A stretch of 64,000 bases of DNA, taken from contig LS997563.1 in the NCBI GenBank assembly GCA_000469685.2, forward strand, positions 25,825,897-25,889,896, in the 5' to 3' direction. Both the position numbers and the translations under genes were made by a program. How positions within the stretch are numbered: the first letter of the stretch is position 1; every line of letters starts with the position of its first letter. This stretch comes from Haemonchus contortus (Eukaryota > Nematoda > Chromadorea > Rhabditida > Trichostrongylidae). This document shows, piece after piece, positions 24,201-34,889 of the stretch. Below the pieces are notes generated by a model. The model made no database searches, was not told the DNA's origin, and saw only the letters and a program-made list of their open reading frames with translations.

Positions 24201-27200
24201 GTATGGATCATATCCACGCCATGACGTAGCTGATTGCGTGAAGCAAGCAATAGAAACAATAATACTTCTCCTTTTTATCGACTATGCGAAGGCATTCCAC
24301 AGTATGGAACTCAATTCTGTGTGAACCGTATTAAACCACAAACCTTTCACAACCGTACTCAACTATGCGATTCTGCTACCGGACTTGTATGACATAGGCA
24401 TCAACATCAACGGGAGATTGTGCAACGTGCGCTTCGCAGACCATGTCATTCTCATCATCTAAAGCGAAAGGAGGCTGCAGGTTGCGGAGGAACCGGACGA
24501 CCTTGGTAGAGAGATAGGTATGACGATGAACTGGAACAAGACAATGTTCATGCGAAACGAATGGGCGGATGCTTCATCGATCGCACTTAAAGGCGCCTCT
24601 ACCATTCGCCGACTCCTATATGTAATTAGGCCGGCTCATCTTCATGGAGAGCATCTTACGTGCAGAGATTAGAAAATGCAGAATACGCGCGTGTGCAGCA
24701 ACAGAAAGCATTAAAGAAGCATCTCAGCTCGTTGTGGACAAGAGGATGTGGGCTGACTTATTCAACTCAATGATATTGCCCGCAGTGTGTTACGTATCCG
24801 AGACGTGAGCAGGCAACAATACGTCGGCGCTGGTGTTGGCTCGTGCACAAAGAGCGCTAGAGCGTAATCTGCTGAATTTAACTGCAAAGTGCAGAGGAGT
24901 CGCATACGCAGCACAGACATGCGCCCATTGCTCGGCTTTGGTGACGACGCAGTGTATGTGTGGAATGCAAAGAGACGATGTGTCGGACACGTGGTCAAAC
25001 CCACGGACGATCGATAGACTGCCAGCATCACATCTGTTTCCCACGTGACATTAAAAGCGCATTTGGCCGTCCTGCATCGAGACGGGGTGGCTCCTGAGAA
25101 ACCCTCAAAAAAATGTGGGCACACATCGGGCTCAAACCGCACCAGATCGTCAAAAGTGAGGGAAACGCTTGCTCGCTGCTTACAATTATCGGCCGGAATC
25201 GATCGTCCAAGTTTCCAAGTAAATACAAGGAAGTCATTGTCAAAGTGGAGAGAGGGGTTCAGCATAGCTGTACCATTTCGCCCAAACGTTTTAGCGCCAC
25301 TCGAAAATATCGTGCCTCATCGGAATGGGAACATTCGGGAATGAAGTTCTGTGATCTTATTTACATCACTTCCCCTTTGCTGACGACAACGTGTTTATTA
25401 CACCGCACACGACCAGTCGAAACGAGTACTGGCCGAATTCGGCAGCACTTGTGGAAAGGTCAGTCTAGACCTTAAAACGATGGTCATGAGAAACGGATTG
25501 ATACAGGGTGCTCCTTTAACGCTAAACAGAGAGAATATCTCCAATGCTCTAGCTTCGTGTATGTAGGTCGGAATAATCATGAACGACCGAGCTCCGGAGC
25601 TGCGCAGACAACAAAACGCGAGGTGTGAGGAGTATTTAAGAATTTCGAGAAGGTAGGGCCGGCTTCGCACTCACCTTTACGATTTTGCTGCACTTCATGT
25701 TTAGACGTACGCTTCCTAGACTTGGACTCTTCAAAAACAGGACATGCGAACAGCGGTAATGCTGTTAGCGTTGTTCAACGCGCTTTCCAAAAAACGATGC
25801 TCGGAATTTCTCTATACACGCACAATGCAGAAGCAGATCCGGAGACCCGAGCTACGTCAAGGAACGAATATCAGAGATGCTCAAGCTGCTCAAACTAAGA
25901 ATTCGTAGAATAATTGCCTCGGACGGTGGTTATGCGGTATCGTAATGACCAGGTCATTTATTTGCTGGATCCCTCGGGTCGTCAAACGAACACCAGGATG
26001 GCCGTCAGATCGAGTGTCAAACTACCTCACAAAAGCTCTGGACGAAAGAGACACTGTAGCCTAAGTCCCTCAAGCGAGGACGATCCATTGGACCACTCAG
26101 GCTCACGACAGGGACGAATAGACTCGAGTTGCTGGCACTCACTCGAGAAAACCGATGATTTTTCGAATGACATTGGGCGCTATGTGAGTGTTTTTTGTGG
26201 ACAATCCCACGACATCGTTAAGCCCAATCCTCACACGCTTAGTATTAAGGAAGAAATGGAGGATTTTCACGGGGTCACTCGAGGTAGCAAAATCAACAGC
26301 AAAAGTTTCCGTTTTTCCCAGCAAAAACCATATCCTTCACATTACCCAATCCATGGTCTCATCCCTATGAAGCGCCACGCTCACCACTGCTTCAGACGCC
26401 GCTGAGAGTGCAGTTACGTCCATGTCTTAAGTGCTTGTTTATATTGAGTATTTCGAACCACCTGCACTACTTAGTTAAGAAACCTTTTGACCGCTATAGA
26501 AGGCAGATTTGAATTTTCTAGCAATACAAGTCCCATTTCAATTGGCCACATCGACATGGAATCGTTCTTCTTCCCTCGTAAGCTTAGGCCATTTCTCTTT
26601 CCCGTTTTTGACGAATAAGGAAGGAATGGAGTGGGGTGTCTGAGGGATCATCAGCACTTTCGAAGTGTCCTTTGGCTCCAGTCCCGCTCAGTCTTCTCCC
26701 CTCGGTAGTCTTCATGCACATGATAATATTTAAATGCAGAGAGTCATGAAGAGTCATGTCGATTTGTGTGTTTTCCCGGTCCTAGTTCACCTGACTTTCG
26801 TTCGTTCGTTCGGTATGGGTTCTATTTGGTAAGTGAACTGCCTGAATCTCAAGTTGCTCTGATAGCAGTGGAAATATGTCCCAGAAGGTCGTGGAAAATT
26901 TCGAAGTTCTTATTTTGTACAATTGCTCGTTCGACATTTTGTTCGACATCATGGAGTTATTGTAATTTTTTTCAGGATCTTGATGTAAGCTCTCTCCAAG
27001 ATGCAATCAGAGATGGTTTTGTTGTTTTTGTGGATGAACGTCTGAAAGTGTCGTTATCAGAAGTGGTCACATTGATGGAATACGCTCGAAGGAACCCCTC
27101 AAGACTTATTGGTGTTCATGGAATTGAATTCGACGTCAGTTCCTATCTCATAAGATGAGATTGTAAGCTTGTTGGCAGATTCCAGCAAGTCTTGCATATT

Positions 27201-30200
27201 ATTGTACTATTTAGTGGCAGAAAGGGCAAATCGATGTGGGAAGAGTCTACAATGCCTTGTTTTTCTCTCTTGTGATATTTCACAGGTACCTTTTATTTTT
27301 TTTACTTTTCTCGCCTATATTTCGTCAAAAACGCTTGTTCGTACCAGTCGGAGAGCAGTTGGCTTCTTTAAGCCAACCTGATCGCGAAGCTTGTTGTATT
27401 GCTTCGGATATTCTCGTTTCTTCTCGTTTTTTCTAGCGGTAAAGTTGTGGGCGCGTCGATATGTGAGGTCTCCCGCTGCTCAATGCAAAAGTTTTTGATT
27501 AGCTGCCAAGTTTCTGAATTAGTTATACGATTCGTACATCGAAATAAGGAAGAAACTGTTCAGTGGGAACCTTCTCAAACATGTAAAACTCTTACAGTAA
27601 TTGTTAAAGTTGGTATTTTCATGTACAACAGATAATTGAAACAAAGTAAAACTTTCAATAGTAATTCAAGGGGCTTCACCTGTCAAGAAGAGTATTTTAA
27701 TAGGAGGTTTTCCCACTGTTGTCGTTCATTTCATTTATTTACTTTTTGCTCCCTTAGGGTTATATGCTTATTATGTTTTGTTGTCCGGAAATTTCCGCCG
27801 TTTTCGAATAACCTGGGTTTATCAACTGTTGTATACAAGGTCAGGGACCCAATCTTCCAAAGTTATTTATTTTTTGAAAGGATAAGTCCTCCCCTATATC
27901 CCTGTTGAGATTCCGTTAAATCATCACAATCTGCCTGTTGCGAACCTATGCAGAGAATAGATAAAGGATGATCTGAAAGAGAGTAGAACAGCAGTTCTGG
28001 ACGAAGACGGCCGGAAACAGCATTCGCAAAGCTACACGGAGCTTCGCAATTAACAAGACCAAGATGACTTCCATTCGACGTTCTGATGGAACAGTTACTG
28101 CATCTCGAAGGGTCGTTACTACTTCCACTCGGACAGCCAAGTCTACCTTCATACCCACCATCTCCGGTTCTCCCTTCGAAACTCGACACTCCATCACGTC
28201 GAATTGTTCGGCGCCGGTCCCGATTGGATCAAACCAGAACATCTAAATAGCCTTCCGTCAGTCATTGTCAGAACCCTGGCTCGGCTCTTCACGCGGTACC
28301 TATCGGAATGCAAAGTGTTTACCTGGAAGAAAACTAGCAAGACTGTGCTGCTGTAAGACGGGAGATCCAGACGATATTGGCAATTATCGCCCACTCTGCT
28401 TGCTGTCTATAATCTAGAAAATATTCATACACGTCATCCTCAACAGTGTCGGCACAATCTTACCTGAACGACAACTTTCGAGCAAGCAGTTTCGGAGAGG
28501 GTTAGTACTATCGATCACATTCACACCGTCGCCATTGAAGTATCGCGAGAGCACAAAATGCCGTTACTTCTTACTCCCATCGGTTTGAGGAAAGCATTTG
28601 CTTTTTTAGCTCTACATGCTCTATTTCACGATCAAGATCAGCATATCGCCATTCTTTAAAAAAAAGACATCATCAACGTGAAGAGAGTGTTCGACAGGGC
28701 GATACAATCTCGCCCAAACCTTTCAGTGCTGCTCTCATAAACATCATGGGTCATATAGAATAGGAAGGCATGGGAAAGAAGGTCGATAGCCGCTGCATAC
28801 ATCATCTTCACTTCACTGCTGAGATCGTGTTTATAACACTGAGCATCGGCAAGTACTGGCCGACTTTGACAGCTCCTTTGGAAAGATTGGCTTAAGACCG
28901 AACTTAACGAAGACGATGTTCGCGAGAAGCGAAATGGTACTTAGCTTCGTTTATCTAGGCCGAGAATCAATATGATTACCGACCTAGCACTGAATCTGGT
29001 CAGAAGGAAACGCGCGGCGTGAGAGCATGAGCATGCAGTCAGCGTCATTTCAAAAGCAATTTTTTGTCTTAAGCGGTGAATGCGGCCAACAATACATTAT
29101 TGTGGTCTCTCAGCCTCTTGAAAACTGATTTGTTACTGTGAGATTATCGCTTCTGCTCAGACGAGAAGTGTGCGATATCCGTCCTGCTATCAAGGTCCAG
29201 CTTTGAAAAAACTTTTGCGTAGAAAGTCGTCGATGAGGATTGTGGAGGACGAAGATTGTGGAGTAGAGATCGTCTCTTCCATTTCCTAACATATGAAGAA
29301 GACTGCTTTGACGAGAGGCCAGAACAGTGTCGGTATTCGTGGACAGTGGACGTTCGCTTCGACGAAGTTCTTCTCGGAGGAAGCAATTATGCCAATTATG
29401 TCAGGTGACAAGAGGGGGTGCACTACTGCCTATCAGTTACCATATCTCATTCCAAGCCTGAGCGTCAAAGTGATTAGTTTCGTAATGGTGAATCAGAATG
29501 CTCTGGCAATCTTATCGATGGCACATCGTTCGGTTGGCATTACTTGATTCGAATGACCACGTCAAATACCGATCAGCTATAGTATTAATCTATCGACAGT
29601 GCCCTTTCCCTGCTATCGAATCTATAGTCCTTCAGCTCGTTTGGGAGCAGCATGCTTTCACAATTTAGAGACAATTAATCTCAAAATTTTTCGGACACGC
29701 TAATAAATATTAGGTTGTCGGAAAAGTATTTGCGCATTTTGGTTTCCACATTGTGAAATCTTTGGGGATTGCTCTAGAACCTTCACTGCGGAATATGTGT
29801 AAGTGCAGGTCAATGCGCTCTCCACACCATATCTGCCGTAGCATTTCGCAACGGTTATGGCTGCAAGAATCGCTCTCGACCCAAAGCGAGTCAAACTGCC
29901 TTTGCTTCATAAGTTCAGAAAAAAATGTTAATCCAAATTGAGCGACAGGGAGAATATGCGATGCAATAGGACCATTCATTGGCTCTAATAGCACATCAAG
30001 AAGTTGGTACAAGAAGTTCGAAAATGGCCACTTTGACTGGACCGAAGAACCACGATCTAGGAGACTAGCTGAGCTCAATGATGACTATCTCCTGAAGCTG
30101 GTTGAAGAAGATTCCAGGTTTAGTACCCATCAGCTGAAACAGGAGCTCATAGCCATCACGACACAACAGCTGTCCATTTGCATCGCCTTGGAAAGACATG

Positions 30201-33200
30201 GAGATTCGGAGATATGGATAAGTTTTGATCTGGGTGGTCACGACCTCCAAATGAAGAGGGATTCATGTCTGAACTTGATGACTTTCCGACGCACCTTCGC
30301 ATGGCTGGAAAACTTAATCACTGGCGACGAGAAAAGTGTTCCCTTCTTAAACCACACGAGGAAGCGCCAGTGGCTTAGATGCGTAGAGCATGGAATCCCG
30401 ACCTCCAATCCAGAATTCCTACCTCAGAAGGCAATGCCAAGCGTTTTAAGCCATTCAACAGGATTGTTCACTGGGACTTTCTACCACCAAACTCCGCTGT
30501 CAGCACTGAGGCCCAGTGTGCTCTGTGGACCGGATTGCTGCAGCTCTAGGAGAGAAACTCGGGAAAGTCTATTTTCTCCAAGACAGTGCTCGCCGACACT
30601 TTTCGAAGGAGACCCAGAAGAAGCTTCAAAGCCTGAGATGGCATGTTCTGGCCCACCCACCGTATTCACCAGACCTAACTCCAACGGATTATCATCTGCT
30701 CCCGTCGCTGTCTAACCATTTGAAAAATAAGAAGTTCGATTATGTGAATCAACTCGAGACGTACATTGACCAGTTTTCCTCCTCGAAACCTCAGGAATTC
30801 TACGCCAGCAGGAACCACAAGTTGGCTGATGAATGGCAATACCTTGTCGATAATGATGGTGCATATATTTGGTAATTGTTAGTATTGTGAAGGAAAAAAA
30901 TAAATTCAAAAAAAATTGCAAAAGGCGCAAATACTTTTCCGACAACCTAGTAGTATTCGAGCGCCTCTTGTTATAAGTACCATTTTCCTTCTCCCAAAAG
31001 TATCCTAACACATACCTTAATTTTTTCTGAGGCCCACAATAACGAAATGGATATCGAGTTCCGTACTGTTTTGACCTTAGGTGAACGTACAGCTAGCTCA
31101 AAGAAGCTTGTCCTAATATATACCGTCCATCATAAACTTGGGTAGCTCATAGCCAACTCTTTTTTAAGGCCTTTTTCGCAACATCAATTAAACCTGATGA
31201 TGGCATAGCAAGGCTAATTATAAATGATTAATAGTGATTTATTTCAGCCAGTATCTAAGTGAGCATATCTCGCCCATCCCTCTTGTTTTGTGGAATGAGT
31301 GCTTTCCTGCCGTGCTCAATGTCGTCATTACTGAACGGTCAATGTTGCCACCTATGGTGGTCGGTGAGCGTGGACCAGAATTTTGGATGAGGCTTGACGT
31401 TGATACAGCATGCTTCCGAAAGGTACACTCGTTTTCTAAATAGGTGGCTTCAAGGCTCCATTTTAATGGTTTGCACTATTGCAACAAATCACTCGTGATT
31501 ATTTCTTTCAGCATGAAGAGTGTTATGTTATACCTTACCTAATTGCTGTTGAAAATAGGTCATTTTTCTAATTTTGATGCCGGTCGTCTCTGGTATTCTT
31601 TCCTGCATTCATTGCAGATATCATATGAATCCAGAGGTTCGGTTCTAGGACAGAAGTAATGCTCCATCCTACTTTTTAAAAAACGCTTCGTCTGTCACGA
31701 AATTCCTTAGCTCTTTAGATCTGCCTGGAGAGACCGGGTCGAGCGCGGGATGGGTGGGCGATGTCCCAAGAAGTATAAAGCACACATCAGCTTGGCGGAG
31801 TCATCTCCCGCCAACAGGAGATAAGCAAACCGGACAGTTTGGTCCTTCTGCTGGATGCATTTGCATTATCTCCGTTTGCTTTAGTTCTACCCCCACAACT
31901 AGAAGAATGAAGTCGCGGTCAAGAAGAAGCATAAAATACGCATTAAAGTGAAATTAAAAACATGTGTTTAATGAAGCATTCTCCTCACTATATTTCACTT
32001 TTCTACTTCTTGAGTGGCAAAAGAGCTGCTGATGTTTCCCGTGATAAATGTCAAACATAAGCTCACAATATCTCATCACAGAGCTTTGGCAATTTTTCGC
32101 TTCAAGGTGGGCTGAATAGTAGACATTGAGGATGGTCATCAAACGGTCTCCAAACGCAATGAACAGGCCCAATTCCAGTAAAAGTTGAAATGCCCATGAT
32201 AACGTTACTCTCAAACGATCATCGTAAAACCTGATGAATGTTCGAATGAGGTCCGAAGTTGATCTTCATCAAAAGAAGGTCACACTATCAATTTGATAGG
32301 ACTACGAGTATGCGGATCAGCTCAAAACTATCACTGCCAGCATGCAATAGGTTGCTGGTATTTTGGGCAGCTACACTCGCGTTTTCCCTTGGAATGCCTA
32401 ATAGAAGGCGATGGTACGAATCGGGCGTTGTCCATTCATTGGAGGTAATGCTGCCGAGACCTATGTGTGTGCCCTTTTTTACTTATGTTTTGATTGCCAG
32501 GGACATGTTTTAAAAAAATTTCTACCTTGCTACCATGTTAACATGGTTTGTGCAAAATGTGGATGCTTGTAAGTTCCGTTGCAGAACTTTCTTGCCAACT
32601 CTATATTAAGATTCGTTCACCGAGAAAAAGCGCTCAGAGGGCGCAGCTGTTTCTCGAACATACTTTAGGAGAATAATGCAGATGTGAAGATGCAAAAAAA
32701 TGTTGTGCGGCAGCAGGAAAATAGGAGAGACAGGAGAGGAAAGAGCAGTGCAGGAAACAACACAAAAAGGCGTAAAGAACTTAGAGACAGAGTGAAGAAT
32801 AGCGAAGTGAGAGGAGGCTCGTAATAAAATTCAAAATTTCAAGATGACTGTCGAATCAGTTCTTATCTTAGAACGCTGTTTTCAGCTTGCTGCACGATGG
32901 CAAAGTGGGCTGCCTTTAATCTATTCAGATTTACGTTTCCTCTGAAGCGAATGGTTCGAGTTCCAAGAGCGGATGATTCATGTATCACATCTCCGAATGC
33001 ACTTTTTTCTTAGCGCAGTCCAGTAACGGGTATTACTGTCCATAGTTTTTAATCCTTTCTTCCTTTCTGCGCTCCTTTGTCCAGTATTTTACCATCTGTC
33101 ATCATTATCCTTGTTTTGATGCGAAATCATATGTTTCGTTATATTTGAGCTTTTGAATTGAGTCGTCTTGACTTTGCTTTGCCTTCTTACGTGTCTTCTT

Positions 33201-33510
33201 TACGTTTTCTTCTCTTATGTGTTAGGCTTGGTTATGCTGAAATGAATATTTGTATTTCCATATTTTGACGTTGTCCATCTAAAAGGAAGCGGCAGTCTAG
33301 ACTACTTCACCAACGAAATGTCCATAGTCGGCTATCAACCGGACGTAGCTGTGATAAATTGGTCAACCATGATAACACTGGCCACGGTTTTCGTAAGTTC
33401 CGTGATTGTTGGTAGGTTCTTAACTGCCTATTCTAATTATTACGTAGAACCTTCCACGGCACTTTCAGAAACTGAGGGAAGAAGTTTGCAAGAAGTTGTG
33501 TGTGATTTGA
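12273..33510 (+). CDS. rib-1: Exostosin-1 / RIB-1 heparan sulfate co-polymerase, 21 exons
   Basis: Exons: 12273-12430, 12513-12650, 12707-12784, 12886-13066, 13119-13190, 14620-14686, 14752-14846, 16460-16506, 16585-16659, 17402-17528, 17603-17722, 17784-17966, 20312-20407, 26976-27134, 27215-27285, 31248-31422, 31512-31558, 32351-32444, 32501-32568, 33296-33392, 33469-33510. All joins keep phase and give 729 residues (human EXT1 has 746). Residues 7-22 form a signal anchor, as in Golgi type II glycosyltransferases. The GT47 domain spans about 65-390 ([49 protein letters not shown]). A divergent GT64 domain spans about 425-729. The family elongates heparan sulfate, EXT1/RIB-1 as GlcA transferase with an EXT2/RIB-2-type partner. 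The GT64 DXD site reads D499-E-R, suggesting loss of metal binding. Exons 17-19 fit by phase and splice sites but match the family poorly. Confidence 0.9.
13316..14585 (-). mobile_element. mariner element in rib-1 intron 5
   Basis: Inverted ends GGGTGTCCCAAAAGTTTTG (13316) and its complement ending at 14585 are flanked by TA on both sides (13314-13315, 14586-14587). The 1270-bp length is normal for mariner. It lies in the opposite orientation to rib-1, between exons 5 and 6, and leaves the splice sites intact. Confidence 0.93.
13388..14558 (-). pseudogene. mariner transposase, degenerate
   Basis: Read from 14558 downward, the frame gives a mariner transposase with [18 protein letters not shown] (first catalytic Asp region), a [14 protein letters not shown] block and [15 protein letters not shown]. 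The HDNARPH motif that should carry the second Asp reads MSHARPH, so that residue is lost. A frame change near 13600-13675 separates the C-terminal part ([20 protein letters not shown] and onward) from the rest. The N-terminal DNA-binding part is also scrambled. The copy cannot encode active transposase. Confidence 0.85.
14847..16459. other. rib-1 intron 7, nothing recognised
   Basis: 1.6 kb without a convincing ORF. A small inverted repeat (catagtacct...aggtactatg, about 15117-15191) is the only structure seen. Confidence 0.5.
16660..17401. other. rib-1 intron 9, nothing recognised
   Basis: 742 bp of A/T-rich sequence ending in a good acceptor (GTGCTTCAG). No transposon or RNA feature is recognised. 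Confidence 0.5.
18277..18620. mobile_element. MITE copy 1 in rib-1 intron 12
   Basis: A 344-bp unit bounded by 17-bp inverted repeats, AAGGCACGGTTCACGAT at the left and the complement of AAGGCACAGTTCACGAT at the right. It has no coding capacity and shares subterminal sequence with the copy at 19541-20006. Confidence 0.75.
19541..20006. mobile_element. MITE copy 2 in rib-1 intron 12
   Basis: A 466-bp unit with the same ends, AAGGCACAGTTCACGAT at 19541-19557 and its complement with one change at 19990-20006. Two copies 0.9 kb apart define a family. The source transposase is unknown. Confidence 0.75.
21188..22715 (+). pseudogene. RTE-like LINE fragment: endonuclease and start of RT
   Basis: Scrambled frames give an APE-type endonuclease of the RTE-like family very common in strongylid genomes: [38 protein letters not shown] and [13 protein letters not shown]. 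The RT N-terminal part follows ([27 protein letters not shown]). Many stops and frameshifts make it a dead copy. It lies in rib-1 intron 13 on the same strand as the gene. Confidence 0.8.
22716..23665 (+). repeat. Scrambled retroelement debris ending in an (AAAT)n tail
   Basis: No domain can be named with confidence. The segment ends in (AAAT)5 at 23646-23665, typical of a non-LTR retrotransposon 3' tail. Confidence 0.4.
24075..25045 (+). pseudogene. RTE-like LINE fragment: RT core to C-terminus
   Basis: Recognisable pieces in shifting frames are an MDHIHAM-like block, [13 protein letters not shown] (RT motif A region), [10 protein letters not shown] and [20 protein letters not shown]. These follow the order of the RTE-like RT and its C-terminal region. 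The coding sequence is broken many times. It lies in rib-1 intron 13. Confidence 0.75.
25180..26140 (+). pseudogene. Second RTE-like RT/C-terminal fragment
   Basis: [20 protein letters not shown] matches the block ahead of the RT active site. It is followed by [10 protein letters not shown] (the F-A-D-D box), a [12 protein letters not shown] stretch and C-terminal pieces ([32 protein letters not shown]) in several frames. This is a separate copy from 24075-25045, because the same RT region occurs again in the same direction. Confidence 0.75.
26141..26975. other. End of rib-1 intron 13, nothing clear
   Basis: An open stretch at 26740-26827 ends in a perfect donor (GTAAGT) but does not fit the phase of the flanking exons. 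No transposon is recognised. Confidence 0.4.
27940..29090 (+). pseudogene. RTE-like LINE fragment in rib-1 intron 15
   Basis: The sequence parallels the fragment at 22170-22700 and continues into [27 protein letters not shown], a [11 protein letters not shown] block where FADDIVLIT is expected, and C-terminal pieces. The active-site Asp pair is lost and stops are frequent. It ends near 29090, where a mariner remnant begins. Confidence 0.78.
29100..29708 (-). mobile_element. Truncated mariner, same family as 13316-14585
   Basis: The right end has AAAATTTTTCGGACACGCTA, a diverged version of the inverted repeat at 14570-14587. The reverse strand gives fragments like the N-terminal half of that transposase ([20 protein letters not shown] beside [19 protein letters not shown]). 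The distal half and the other end are missing. It abuts a second mariner at 29713. Confidence 0.72.
29713..30947 (+). mobile_element. Second mariner family, inserted beside the first
   Basis: Inverted ends GGTTGTCGGAAAAGTATTTG (29713) and the complement ending at 30947 are flanked by TA (29711-29712, 30948-30949). The 1235-bp length fits mariner. The ends differ from those of the 13316 element, so this is another family. It lies in rib-1 intron 15 in the gene's orientation. Confidence 0.92.
30000..30875 (+). pseudogene. SETMAR-like mariner transposase, degenerate
   Basis: The C-terminal third is intact from about 30516: [18 protein letters not shown] (the DNARPH motif as DSARRH), [19 protein letters not shown] and an ending DNDGAYIW. 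The N-terminal parts ([21 protein letters not shown], the TGDEKS region for the first catalytic Asp) are spread over other frames with stops. The HPPYSPDL...TDYH pattern resembles the Hsmar1/SETMAR type of mariner transposase. It is not functional. Confidence 0.82.
31559..33295. other. rib-1 introns 17-19, nothing recognised outside exons
   Basis: Introns 31559-32350, 32445-32500 and 32569-33295 show no transposon or RNA gene that I recognise. Confidence 0.4.
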
Positions 33511-34531
33511 ATCCAACACACTGTAACTCTCCTAAAGCAAGTTCTGGGGTAACAAGGACAAGCAGGTGACTGACCTGAACGTTTGATATATTCTATTTTC
33601 GAGTATCAAGCTGCTCTATTCTTTTTGGTTTGATTCTTGTTCTGAGTGCTTAGAAACCCACGTCACTTTTGATCTTGCGCTTTAAGAAGATTCCTATCAA
33701 CAGCACGTAACCATGCGGCACCAAGTGCAAGCGAACTTGCCAGATGGCACAATTATGAAAGAGAAGCAGCAGGCACTGGACTTATTTCTGATGCTGGGCC
33801 AGGCTGGGGACCAGGTAAATGACTTACTGTTCATCTTACAAGAGGAAGCTTCCAAGATGAGATGTATACCGTCGTAGGTGGTTTCGAACCACTTCACTGA
33901 ACAGATAACTGATCCGAACAATGAGGTGGCTGTGCAGCGGTGGTGCAAGTGGTGAAGTGGTGGACCTGTGGGTGCGGCAAGTACTTTTCGATGAAATGGG
34001 TCCTAAACCCTTACAAAGCGTTTTTACGCTTAGAATTGGCTAGCTTCGGAGCACGCTTATATTCAAGTAACGCTCTAAATGTACTCCAAAGCGTGAGCGT
34101 TTCTCTTGCCTTTCACTGGCCTAGCGATCACAATGATCCTCTGCAGTGGCCTGATAATAACAACGAAGTCGGAACCAATACATCGCGATAGGGACCTCGT
34201 ACCTCTCTGGGATATAGAGATTTAAAGCCTCCAACTTCATATTTGGCCTATGAGCTTCATGTATTGCGTTGATAGAAAAGTCCACAGCTTCCCATATCTC
34301 GGGTGTCAAGAGAAGCCGCTCATCTAGCATAAAAAACGTTTTGTTTCATCCAAGTCGAGTGACATCCCCGATGTTGAGAAGGGACTTTGTGCTTTCGAAT
34401 TAATCTATTCTCGGAAAATTATGATGTTTTATGTGGTTTCAACTGTCAGGTGCAAAACGAGCGAGTCGATCTGTCAGCTTATGGAGATTGGCAGATAAGT
34501 TTGAGGTGTAAGTTATCATAAAATATGGGGA
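33511..34531. other. Region downstream of rib-1, no gene seen
   Basis: 1 kb after the rib-1 stop contains no convincing ORF or poly(A) landmark. It ends at the GC-rich palindromes of the large inverted repeat. Confidence 0.4.
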
Positions 34532-34889
34532 CGCCCGGCTTCGCCGGGCGCGGTTACGCCCGGCTACGTCGGGCGCTCCTCCTTCCTCTGAGAAATTTGC
34601 TATGCGCAAATAACACTTCGGATTCTACTTTTTCTTTGAAAGCTGTACACCCTCAGTATTAGCTTCACACTGTGCGCGATTTTTTCTGTAAGCCATCTTC
34701 GCTGTGTCCGAATAAAACATCGCATTATATCACAAAACTTATTTAGAGAATAAGTATTCAGACTTCATCGCGGCTGAGTCTACTATGTTAGCTACCATCA
34801 ATGTTCCCAGCCAACTCCTTGTGCCTTCAAGCTTCAACGGTCTGGGTCCGAACCAACAGTATTTATTCACGCCCAGTCCTTTGGGGCGG

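Larger units (their letters stand above)
20312..33510 (+). other. GT64 half of rib-1 (exons 13-21), separated by long introns
   Basis: Exon 13 starts IIVLW and ends [10 protein letters not shown], matching the start of the EXT1 GT64 domain. Exon 14 carries [15 protein letters not shown] and PSRLIGV. Exon 15 carries [13 protein letters not shown]. Exon 16 starts QYLSEHISP and holds a Cys plus LPP as in the family. Exon 20 has [13 protein letters not shown] and exon 21 ends the protein with a Lys/Cys-rich tail. Intron 13 is about 6.6 kb and intron 15 about 4.0 kb. If intron 12 is not removed, the frame stops at 17988-17990 and gives a 454-residue GT47-only protein, similar in plan to C. elegans RIB-1, which lacks the C-terminal half. 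Confidence 0.78.

Noticed and set aside
26740..26827. Possible extra rib-1 exon ending in a perfect GTAAGT donor
   Set aside because: 88 nt does not fit the phase-0 junction between exons 13 and 14, and the translation matches nothing in EXT1.
26766..27158. Reading the open frame through 26828-26975 as one long exon
   Set aside because: The TTTTTTTCAG acceptor before 26976 and EXT1 similarity starting there favour an intron.
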